DNA of 64,000 nt from Pleurotus djamor (taxonomy: Eukaryota; Basidiomycota; Agaricomycetes; Agaricales; Pleurotaceae): NCBI GenBank assembly GCA_029747585.1, contig JAPEVF010000087.1:52971-116970 (forward strand), read 5' to 3'. This document shows positions 24,845 through 35,457 of this stretch, piece by piece. Positions within the stretch are counted from its first letter, which is position 1. Every line of letters starts with the position of its first letter. The notes under the pieces were generated by a model. The model was given only the letters and a program-made list of their open reading frames with translations. It was not told the DNA's origin and did not search any database. A program made the position numbers and the translations under genes.

Positions 24845-27800
24845 ATGGCTCGCTCTCAGCAGAGAAGAAAACGTATCGACGATCTGCTCTGCGCTTCTGT
24901 GACTATTCTAAGCCAGGCCGAAGGGCCTCTGACTCTTGCGCCGATTCCGGGATTATCAGTGGCAGCAGGTGCTTTGCTGCAGTTAGTAGAGATGGTCCAG
25001 GTGCGTGCGGTTTCAGGTGTCCTGTTCTCATAACGTGCCACTCACTTCGTGGAAGAGAACCAGGAGTAATAAAGAGGAATTCCTCCATCTTGCACAGAGT
25101 CTGAAATCGCTCGCGACCTTCCTGGAGTCCACAACAGCCAATCTCCAGTCGCAGATAAGATGCGACCCAAACGCTCAAATCACCATTGCAAGCTTACAAC
25201 GATCTCAAGATCTCTTGGGTCGCGTCAAGCAACTATCTGAGTATGTGGCTCTCAGATTTAGCCGTGCATAATGATGACACCGAGATCCGACCAGTGATAT
25301 TGTTACTATACTTAGAAAGGGACAAGAGGTGCTTGAGGGAGGTATAGTAGCACGCTTCTTTCGAAGCAACAGCGATGCAGCAACCCTTCAGTCATTAGAC
25401 AAAGACATTCAACAAGCACAGTCACGTTTTAAGGTATGTGTAACTATGTATCTACAGGCTATCTAACGTACATATTGCTGTTTAGCTCCAAGGAACTGTT
25501 ACCATCGAAATGATGGTGAATGAACTCATCGCAACCACGCAAACAACAGAGCTGGAGCGCCAGCTTGGTAAGCTTCATACGGTTGATGCTGGGTACAGAG
25601 CACCTGTCAATGCTCGGAAGAGTCGCTGGGTGGACGGGACAAGGACACAACTACTGCATGATATCGTAGAGTGGTCGCGAGGTCACGGAACGGACGAGGC
25701 TCGTGCAAACGCAAAGATCTTTGTCTTGACTGGAGGAGCGGGAACTGGGAAGTCGACGATCGCTGTTCAAGTCGCAAAGATGTTTGATGAAGCAGGAGTA
25801 CTCGGTGGATCTTTCTTTTTTGAACACGGCGTTGAAGAAATTTCATCTACCAGATACGTCTTTCCTACCCTCGCCGTTCAGCTAGCTCGCTTGCACAAGT
25901 ATCTGGCGCCATCCATCATCAAGGGGATTGCGAAGCATCAAGAAAAAGGGAATACTCAGAATTTAACCTACGCTCTAGATGAATTAATTGTCGAGCCTTT
26001 GTCAGAGATTCCCGAGAATCAACGTCCGTCACGACCACTTGTCTTCGTTCTCGATGCCCTCGATGAATGCAATGAACAGGATCAAGTCCCAGGCTTACTT
26101 TATCTCCTCCTCAAGCGCATGCGATCCCTCCGTTTCCCCCTTCGCCTGTTCCTCACCTCTCGACCCGAATATCACATCCAGGATGCTTTCGAATCGGTTG
26201 AATGGGAATCCGAGCCCAAGCCATTTCAGTTAATGTCCATTGCCACAAACATCGTACGCGACGATATAAGACATTTCTTCAACTCTCGGTTGACGGAAGT
26301 GGGCATCGCCGAGAAGCTACTCACAGTCAGAGATGATGCTGTCGAGAGGCTTGTTGATGCTGCCGGGGGTCTTTTCGTATACGCATCCACTACGATCGAG
26401 TTTCTCGCTCGTTACAAGGACGATTTGGGCGAAACGCTGAAACTTGTCATGGAGTACCCGCTGAATGATAGCAGTCTAGACGCACTCTACGGCATCGTCC
26501 TTCGCAAGGCTTTCTCCGAAAATGATTTCCGCCATCGTGACCTGGGTCCGTTGATACCCACAATTCTTGGCACCCTCGCCGTGCTTCAAGATCAACTTCC
26601 TCCCGAACCCCTTTGTAATCTCTTACAGATTAGACTTCCATTACTCATTGGTGTACTCCGTCGTCTTCAATCGGTATTGATCTTTGGTTTCAACCAACCA
26701 ATCCGTTTACTCCACGCCAGTTTCCCTCAATACCTGGTGGATCCAAGGCGGTGCCACCTTCCCAATATCAGTGACCATCCCTCCTTTCGCGGAAACGATC
26801 CACTCGCAATTCGATGCCTGGATATTTTGCTCGATGTTGGTTCCCTGAAGAAGAACATATGCAACCTTGAGGACCCGCTTGTCTTTCGAATGGAGATTCC
26901 GGATTTGAATGAACGTCTAACACGTTCGATTCCACCTCATGTTCAATACTCATGCCTTTACTGGGCCTCCCACCTGTGCAAATCCACATCATCACCCGAG
27001 TTGACAAGCCTGTTAGGGAAATTCACGGAGACAAAAATGCTGCCTTGGATGGAGGCTCTAGGGATGCTCGGCCGGATCGACGCTGCTGTCTCCATGCTCT
27101 CCAGGACCTTACATTGGTACAAGGTAGATCAATGTCTTCATCACTGCGACCTTGTCTCAACCTTCACATCATTAGATGGATGACAAAACAAGATTGCTTC
27201 TCAATGATGGCTATCGCTTCATTCTGACTTTTCTGGACGCCATCAAGTCATGCCCGTATCAAACCTATGTTTCCGGACTTGCCTTTTCCCCTACGAGATC
27301 CCTTCTTCGGGTAGTGTATGCACATCATCTTTCTATTGTCGATGCACTGGCTGGTCCAGATGAAGGTTGGGGAGCATGCTTGCGGGAAATGGAACATCAT
27401 AGGCATGATGCAAGAAGTGTCATGTTCTCTTACAACGGCCAATGGATTGCTTCTGCCGGTGTGGGTGGGGATGTTAACATCTGGGATTCTGCCAGCGGAC
27501 TCCTTGTCCGGACACTTTCTGGCCATACAGATAAGGTTCATGCCGCCGTATTCTCTTCCGATGACAAGACTATCGTCTCTGGATCTAAGGATAGGTCAAT
27601 CAGGATCTGGAATACTGCTTCTGGAGCGCCTTTGAAGGTCATTAGCTTGGATGCGCAAGTTATGCACATCACTTTATTGCCCGCAGCACCGAAGTTGGCC
27701 CAGAAGATTGTTGTAGTCCTTAGCACACTCTTGGATCCTGGACACCTACGCCCGGGTTCTAAAACTATGTTCTTGGATTCTAAAAGTGTATTCTCAACCC

Positions 27801-29113
27801 ATGTTCTTGACATTGATGGCCACCTCCTCAGGACACTCTCCCAAGGACTCGATGTCATCCACCCACCCAGGCCCGATTGTTCGATAGACAGCAAGTACCT
27901 CGCCGTCCCTGAAAGGGGAGGTATCACCATCTACAATGCAAGTACATATTCTGTCTGGAAGGAACTTGTTGGCCATGAATCTCACGTTTACGACGTCAAA
28001 TTTTTATATCGCTCTGAATCAAACGGTGAACCAGACCTCCTTGTGTCAGGTTCCTTGGATACTACAATACGACTCTGGCAAATACAAACACAGACGTGCA
28101 TACATGTCTTCGAGGGACACTCTGGAAGCGTGGAAACTATTGCGATTAACCCTCTGAAAGGTCTCATCGCCTCAGCTGCAGATGATAAGGAGCTACGTCT
28201 TTGGTCATATAAGGAAAAGACCTGCGTTTCCACCCACTGGACATCCCGCAGTATCACGAGCCTGTCTTTCTCACCCAACGGTGAGTATCTGGCATCTGCC
28301 AGCGATTCGCGTTTGCTCCACATTTGGGACACCAATGATCGATCTTTCCCAGAGGTGCCAGTGAACTGGTTTACTTCACCAGGTTCCATCTTACCCATGC
28401 CAGCAGACTGGATCATCTCGCCGGATGGTCGATTCATGGTCGCAATGGTTTCAATGACAGAAGCAGAACTATGGTCTACCCGAGATGGCCGACTTGTGAC
28501 CAGTGTCCACATCGCGGCATACAGTCTACATCAAGATTCATTGGCGACACCCAGCGGAGATGATCCTTGGGTGGTCCTGTTTGCAGCGCATTCATCCGCC
28601 TTTCTGATCAATATCATGACCCTGGAGACATCTTATCAACGAAAGGTCAATCCTCTGCTTCGCAACGCAGTCAGGCGAGGTTTTTCTTCGGACGGGCAAC
28701 TTATCTACCTCCTCGGCGACACGTTCGAAGATGGTGCTCGAGTCAGACACTGGTATCGCCTTGACTGGAATTCTCAGGAAATTGCACGTGTAGAAGAAAA
28801 GGATGTCCCGCCAGAGTCTTGCAGCCTTAGGCGTCCTCAACACCGATATGTAGAAGAGGAGGGCTGGTTGGTGGATCAATGGGAAAACAAGCGTTTATGT
28901 TGGATTCCGCCTGTGGTCCGAGACAATTCGGGGTATCGGAGCGGGTCCTGTTGCTTATACGATGGCTCTCCTACAGCGAAGTATTTCTCCATCAACAAAC
29001 GTCAGAACTTCATGGTTTTAGCCTTGGAACATAAAGGGAAGGGGCCAGAAACGGATGAGTGGCGTAGAGTTTCTGATTGTATACAAAGGGTGCTTGGACG
29101 ATGCCAGAGATAG
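24845..29113 (+). CDS. STAND NTPase with NACHT and WD40 repeats (NLR-like)
   Basis: Five exons (24845-25000, 25056-25240, 25316-25433, 25486-27123, 27176-29113) give 1344 aa. The first ~180 residues are helical, with a GLSVAAGALLQLVEMVQ segment common at the start of agaricomycete NLRs. The NACHT domain has Walker A GGAGTGKST and Walker B LVFVLDALDECNE followed by FLTSRPEYHIQ. The C-terminal half has WD40 repeats (GHTDKVHAAVFSSDDKTIVS, LLVSGSLDTTIRLW, FEGHSGSVETIAINP, SFSPNGEYLASASD), not highly identical, so this is not one of the fast-evolving high-identity arrays. The intron at 27124-27175 separates two long frames that otherwise look like two genes; splicing joins HWYK to MDDKTRLLLNDGYRF in phase 0. 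Likely an intracellular sensor of non-self signals. Confidence 0.92.
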
Positions 29114-29218
29114 TCGCACATTCTGTGTGGAGCATGTAGAGTATAGGTCTAGAGTGGTTTGGTGGTTACAATGGTGGTTACCACGATTGCTTCACGAGTT
29201 GTACATAGCGGCGAAAGC

Positions 29219-29638
29219 TTAGTAGACAACCAACTTGAAAAGTATAGGATGAACGAATGAATAATCTACATCAATGCATTGTAAGATACTAGAACCCGCA
29301 TCCACAAAGTAAGAAAAAAAAGGAAAAGGCACACGACATACACAAGTGTGCAGTACCTCCCGACAAACGATGCTTTCCTTGTGTGGCAGGCGTACCAACC
29401 TGCCTTCTTCTTCATCTTCCTGGGCGGTAGCGTGGTCGTCTCCACCATCCGCGCCTTCATCCTCATCGCCCGCCGCGACGTGCATCTGCACATCCTGTAC
29501 CGATGGGATTGACAAGTCATCAATACCTTCACCGTCGAACATGCCCGTTATCATCTTCGAAAGATAACTCGGAGATGAGGGTCGATTGGCAGTCAACGTG
29601 ACCATTAGCCGGTACAAGCAGCGTAAGTGATTGGGCAA
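29219..29638 (-). CDS. Possible acidic protein fragment
   Basis: An open frame contains a strongly acidic segment (AAGDEDEGADGGDDHATAQ then EDEEEG) and a short SLSIPS-like region. Another minus-strand frame (29529-29777) overlaps it upstream, and I could not find a splice joining them. No family recognised. Confidence 0.25.
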   Translation of the reverse strand: MPNHLRCLYRLMVTLTANRPSSPSYLSKMITGMFDGEGIDDLSIPSVQDVQMHVAAGDEDEGADGGDDHATAQEDEEEGRLVRLPHKESIVCREVLHTCVCRVPFPFFSYFVDAGSSILQCIDVDYSFVHPILFKLVVY

Positions 29639-30513
29639 TCGAAGCTTGACGAAGGATAGGGTCTAGACGAAGGATAGGTGGCGCTGGAGCAATTCTCGAG
29701 GAACTCTCATTCGGCCGTGGACAATTGAGCTCGTAATGTGAAAAAAGCGATATCATGGAACCAATGGATATGGACACGAAGCTACGCTTATCGCCGAATC
29801 GTTGTTCTATCGGAGAGGGTTCAAGGAAATTATAGCAACGCGATAAGTAGACATGGAATCATTCGGACAATTCGCGAAGTCGAAGGAGTGGAGACGACCA
29901 GTGGCAACGATAAGGATAAGACTGAGCCAGTTGTGAGTGGACAGAGATACGCAGTCCAGACTGGTGTTATCGACGAAAAGTTTGAGGTTGAGCACAAAAG
30001 ACGGGGGTAAAGCCCTCGAATGCAGATGTTTCCCAGCCAGCGAGGATGATACTGATTCCTTTGTTGGCCCTGTGTAACGCGTTGGCCTGCGAAAGGTTTG
30101 AAGGATTCACGAGGGGGCCAAAAACACCGATTCGCCAGTTGAGTGTGGGTGTGAGAGGACGTGGTGGTGGTGGACTTGAAGGGGAAAGGCAAACGTTTGT
30201 TGGAGATGAATCCACGTTCGTGGTTNGGGGAAGCCCAAGGAAACATCCGAAGCTCCGGGGCACGGGATCCGGGATGNTGGAGTTTGCTCCGAGGAATATT
30301 CCCACAGTCATTGGNATTCTTTCCCCCTCCAATTGTGCTCTTCCNGTCGTGTAGTTATTCGTCCAGCGTGTCACGTCGGTGTGGCTGGAGGGAATCTCCC
30401 CCCTCTTCCCCCCTCTGACTGCGATTGCCGCAGCTAAAAACAGCCTTTGATCAGCACACCCATATTAGAGCTCTAGAGCTGGTCCCACTATCACCACCGC
30501 GGCCGGCGAAACG

Positions 30514-30966
30514 ATGTCATCTTTATCATTCTCGCTCCCTAATCACCTACGACAAAGCACCTCGTCCCTTTCATCCGGAGCTTCAGACTTCTCGGACTCT
30601 GCGTTGGCTTACTCAAGAATTGCTGCCGTTCCTTCGCCCTCGGTTTCTCCTCCTCCTCCCACTCATCATACCCACCACCACCACCATCATCATCATAGAG
30701 AGCACTCGACAGAGGACAACGACGACGGAATGCTGACGAGGACGACGTCATCAAAGACGCATGCATTCTTTGCCTCCCCCTTTACTTCCCCGCCCCCGCT
30801 CCCCGATGACGCAGCTGTAGCACATCCATCCCCAAAACGCCCGCTCACTGCGTCATTCTTCGCGACAAAACACCTTCCCCGCCCGCCTTCTCCCGCCCAA
30901 ACGCGATCGAAAGGATGGACGCGCTATCCCCTATCGCAAGCACCACGAAAAAGGCAATGCCCCTAA
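30514..30966 (+). CDS. Possible low-complexity protein with a His tract
   Basis: A 150-codon frame begins MSSLSFSLPNHLRQSTSSLS and has Ser/Pro-rich segments and about eight consecutive His in a CAC/CAT run (about 30674-30697). The other two frames continue open beyond its stop (reading KTPSPPAFSRPNAIERMD or HHEKGNAPKHSHHRKG), so a missed intron or a frame error near 30900 is possible. Several N bases lie just upstream at 30226-30345. No domain recognised. Confidence 0.35.
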   Translation: MSSLSFSLPNHLRQSTSSLSSGASDFSDSALAYSRIAAVPSPSVSPPPPTHHTHHHHHHHHREHSTEDNDDGMLTRTTSSKTHAFFASPFTSPPPLPDDAAVAHPSPKRPLTASFFATKHLPRPPSPAQTRSKGWTRYPLSQAPRKRQCP

Positions 30967-31029
30967 GCACTCCCACCACCGCAAGGGGCCTCGCGCTTCT
31001 TCCTCCAAAAAGTCCGGCTCCATGAACGT

Positions 31030-33200
31030 GGACGCTTAGCTCTTTCTTTTCGAGTAGGATCTACTCGAGGAGGGCGTATGTGGCGAACATACCTTAGCGC
31101 TCGCCCAGCGCCCATTACTTAATCCACCCAAAAGGAGGTCTTCTCCTCCACTGTGTTTCCTCGACCCTCTTACTCTGGCCCCGGCTCTTACTTCCCCGTA
31201 TTCACCCTCTGATAATTCCTACATATGTTCACCACAATCATAGTAGTAGCTACCTTCCTTTTACTTACCTTTCCCCATGCCCATAGTCCATATAAGTATA
31301 TGCCCCCTATGCCCCCTTTGTCTCGACTCCTCTCGACCAAGTCCCTCCTTATGGCCCAACTTACATATGCCCCTCCTTCTTTACTCGTACCTACTCGTCT
31401 CTACTCGTCCCCGTAGGTATTTAAGACAGCCTGTACAGTCCTAGTCGAGGCAGAGTCCTCTGAAATAACGGTTTACAACTGTCATCGAAGAATTGACTCT
31501 AAGTTTTCTTATCTCTCATCTAATCTCATCTCGTGTCGCGCGCTTGATTAGTCAGCTAACGCGACACTGCGTGCCTACGCTGTCAGTGTCGAGTGTCGAA
31601 CTCCCTCTCCCTCACTCATCTTGACGTTCGTTGGTTGTCTTTTCCCTTTTATCCCAGATCTTCCTTTCCTCTCGCTTCCGTTGCTCGTACTTGATCCTAT
31701 CCCTTCGTCTCCACATGCTCATGCTCAGCAAATTCTCCACCTGGTACCCACGTCATGACTCGTACTGGCGTTGACGTTGAATATTCAATATTCAATATGA
31801 ATCGATGGACCTGCCCGACCTGTCCCATTCGTCCGTCCCAAGGAATGTGCTTTCAAATTTTGCGCCTTACATCTTTCGCTCTTTCCACTCCGACTGCACC
31901 TTTAGTAATTCGAACGCTCCCTTGTCCTTGATGTTCTTTTCCTCCGTCCCTGATCCTACCCCCTCGTTATGTGTCCTCTAAGATCCATCCGTGTGCACAG
32001 TTGACAGTGTACAACGTGGACACCGCCGCGCCGTCGAACCAAACTTTTCACCCTTTCACCCACCCTCCCCTCGCTTCCACTCTCATGGCACCGGCGCCGT
32101 CTCAGTTTTAGCCTCTTCGATCTAGCTGCAAGCGTTCCTTACACTTTATGAAATTCGGACGTTCCGGTGTTCTCTCTTCTCCCCTCTCCCCTCTCCACCC
32201 TTCTCATTCTACTTCGTCTTCTCCCTTCAGCTTCAGTTTCCTACCTTCACTCATGCACCTCCCTCCGTGACACGCACGCCGCGCTCTTCCCCTCCCTTTT
32301 CCTTTTCTCCTTCGAGCCTCTTAGCATGATTTACCATTTTCCTGAACCATGATGCCGCTAAGTTTGAGTAGGCCGCGGATATGCAGCGTCTGGATTGACT
32401 CAGGCTCAGAATCTGGGTATCTAATATCTATTGGTTATCCTCTAATATATGGAGTTCGAACGCTCCCTCTTTCTTGATCAGTGACTCGGCCTGCTCATAA
32501 TTTAGTTACTTTCTCCCTCCTGCATCCGTCTTCTCCGCTCTTCCTCTGCCTACCACAAATCTCTCGTTCATGCTCTTGAATGTCACTATCGACTCTCCTC
32601 ACCGTCTCCATCACCGGCCCCAATCGGCTCTGAGTTTATTCTTCCTTTTGTGTCTTCCGATACTTTATGTGAATTCCGAACCCCCCTCTTCCTCCATCCC
32701 TCCCTCATATCCCTCTCGCGTCTTCTTCCCCCTTCTCTCTTTTCGTCTACCTACCATAAATCTGGTGCTTATACTCTTCAATATGATGTCCCCATCATCG
32801 GCTCCTCACCGACACAAAACACCTCTGAATTTCTGTTCTTTCTTCCCCTTGTGTCTTCTACTCGAGCACCGCCGTATCGAGGCACATACATGGATCAACT
32901 TCAACTTCAACTTTTCCTTTTCTGTAGGATACCAGTGATATCCTGCTGCCTAGTCGACTCCCCCCCCCTCACGTCTTTTCCGCATCTGTCGTATCTACTT
33001 CTACCTCTCCGTCTTCGTAAACTGAAATTGCTCCTATGTACAACTTGAGCTCTCTTGCTTCACCATGCACATACTTGGAATCTGCCGCCCACATCCTGAC
33101 ATTAGAGAGTACGGAGGATAGAAATGAATGATTGGTGTTAATTAAATGAAATAGCATACAGACACCCAGAGGTGAATGATACTTACTCGCCTACTTGATC
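31030..33200. other. Long pyrimidine-rich non-coding region
   Basis: About 2.2 kb is strongly biased to C and T on the plus strand (runs such as CTCTTCTCCCCTCTCCCCTC) with no convincing reading frame. Such CT-rich tracts are common upstream of, or in the 5' leader of, strongly transcribed fungal genes, but no clear plus-strand gene follows. It could also be a degraded repeat. See findings. Confidence 0.55.
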
Positions 33201-33202
33201 TT

Positions 33203-33236
33203 TGCTCTTGCTCTTGCTCTTGCTCTTGCTCTTGCT
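33203..33236. repeat. Hexanucleotide microsatellite (GCTCTT)n
   Basis: Five to six copies of GCTCTT in a row. In one frame it gives a poly-Leu run, which makes a spurious ORF. Confidence 0.9.
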
Positions 33237-33807
33237 AGGCTGGCTGCATCTGAGTAACGCGCTCTACTCGGTTGCATCGTCCTTGCCTTCCTTGGCCTCC
33301 GTATACCTCCTTCCTCGTCTTTTTGCGTCCCTGAATACTGGATGCGCGTATATTTGGGATGATCGAGGTGCCGGTGGTATCCTCAAGTTCCTCTCCCCAT
33401 ACCTCTTCGCCTTCGCGCGTCTGTCCCACACAGAATCCGGAACTGGTCATTGCATGTTCCCTTCCGCCCGGAACGGAATGGCTCGACTTTTGAATTTGAT
33501 CGAGGCTTCGATCATCGATCATGGAGATGGATCTCAAGATCTTGAGATCTACTTATACGAACGTTTAAAACCAAACGCTAATCCTTCCCACTTCCGCAGG
33601 TTACGTCCGAGGCAGATAGTAACCACCCGTATCGGCGTGGTTTCCGTCCTCTTACGCTTGCCACCGCTCTGCACTGTGCGGCCACCCATCCGTTGTAACT
33701 GTGTACCCCTCAGATCGGACTAGAAGGAACCTGTAAGTGACGAGGGATGATGGGATTGCAAATGACGCAAAGTTTCCAAGTTACGCCGTACTACAGATAA
33801 AAGGTGG

Positions 33808-35457
33808 TTAAATGCAGTGTCCTGTTGGAGCAGTAGATCAACATAAAAAAAACCTGATCAAATTCAACAAAGGATGTACTTACTTTTCTCGTTGGACATG
33901 TCGGGTGTATCCATATCCTCCGCGGGTCGCTTCTTCCGTATAGAATTTGTTGTAGTTAGATATCGTGCCTCGACGGGTGGACCGGTTGGAGGAGCTGTAT
34001 TCGTTACAACCGCGAGTACACCTTCCCTTGTCTCACTCGCACGCCAATCCATCATCGTCCGATCCATGCCCACGACACGCCCACCCCTACCACCAGCTCT
34101 ACCACCCAGACTCACATCCTGTCCTTCCTCCCGGAACCGCCACACATACTTAACTAAAATCCTCTGCATCGCCTCATGTAAATGACATACACTCGGTTCT
34201 GGAGTGAGCAACGCATATTCCGGACGTACTTGGGCGGTCAACTCCTTAACGACGGAAGCGACAAACGATAGGTCGTGATGGAGGATTTTAGCCCAGGGAA
34301 GGGGGGTGAATATCGGGAGTGTGGGATCGAGCAGCATGTCATCATCTTCATCGTTGATGGTACTGGTGACTTGGTGCGTATCAAGCAATTTCCAGATCTT
34401 CTCGAACCGACCATAATTCACATCCTCCTTCTCTTTCTCCACCGTATCCTTATGCTGAGGAACTGCTTGGAGGAGCGCCACGAGGAGACACCAGAAAACC
34501 GATTCGGCAGCATATCGAGGGTGGTGTTTGACGTTTTCGAAGTCCTCCGAGGCGATACGTACGCGTGAGCCCTCATTTTCATCTGCGCAGTACGCTTCGT
34601 GTTTCTCGTAATCGAAGAACGTTCCATGACGTTGTGTGGTTCCTGGGAGGTCGTTTAGAGTGCGTAAGGGATCGTTGGGGAGTTGGTGTTGGTAGGCGGA
34701 GAGGTAAGTAATACGGAGGTGGTCTGGGAGGTTGGGCATGTGTGGGGGGTGGGTGTTTTCGAAGAGGATGCGGCGGAGGGTGAGTCCGCGTGCAGTGTAT
34801 CTGGGTGTTCCCTACATGAAGGAACAGATTCAAGTTAGCGAGTGGGGAAGGGGGAATCGACGACTAGTGCCATGAGGACGGGGGATGGGGCGCACCATTC
34901 GTTCGTGGATTTGTGCCGAGCCATTTGTGGCGATGTCAAGGTCGTTGATAAGTGTGAGTGTATCGTAGTCGGTGGGATTGGTTCTGTGCGGCCACAATTC
35001 AGTGGAGAGTTCAAATATAACTCGAAGCCAGAGGCGTACCCAGAAAGAACTTCTCCGATATATTTTGGACGATCGTCACCAATGAGCTCGTAAGGCTGCC
35101 TTTTGCAAGCGTAATCGGGGTCTGAGTCGATCAAGACGCTTCGGGTACTGATATCCCGATGAAGTAGGTGTGTCTTTCTAACAGAGCATCGATGAGCTGA
35201 TCCAACGAGGGAGAAGTCAGCGAGACGGAAGAAATCTAGAAAGAAAGAACAAGGTTCTGACCTTCCAAGACGTCGTACATAACCTCAAACAAAGTAACCA
35301 CGGTAGGGCATTTGTACAGAGGGTCGCTGGACAGTGATTGCACGACGCGTGACCTTGGTCGGATATCGACATAAGGTGGTGCGGCGAGATGAGCATCAAG
35401 GGTCGTTGACAGCTCCTTCAGCACGCCGGGCCCAAGTTCCTCAGGTTTGCACTCCAT
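33808..35457 (-). CDS. FunK1-like fungal protein kinase
   Basis: Exons read by frame and splice sites: first exon down from the ATG at 35457 (MECKPEELGPGVLKELSTTL) to DVLEG; then HRCSVRKTHLLHRDISTRSVLID to GEVLSG; then TNPTDYDTLTLINDLDIATNG; then GTPRYTARGL through HHPRYAAESVFWCLLVALL, 33884 being the end of this long exon; last exon 33808-33821, giving RHCI-stop. The HRD catalytic loop (HRDIS), the DLD metal-binding motif (INDLDIA) and the GTPRYTA activation-segment end are typical of FunK1 kinases, a family expanded in basidiomycetes. The residue usually Asn in HRDIS-xx-N is Ser (TRS), so full catalytic activity is uncertain. An upstream minus-strand frame (about 35603-35866) may be a further 5' exon, but I could not close its phase. 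Confidence 0.8.

Noticed and set aside
27124..27183. NLR locus as two separate genes or a frameshifted pseudogene
   Set aside because: A good GTAGAT...TTAG intron joins both frames in phase 0 inside the expected domain order.
33202..33723. 173-codon ORF beginning with poly-Leu
   Set aside because: The start is a TTG inside the GCTCTT microsatellite and there is no supporting motif.
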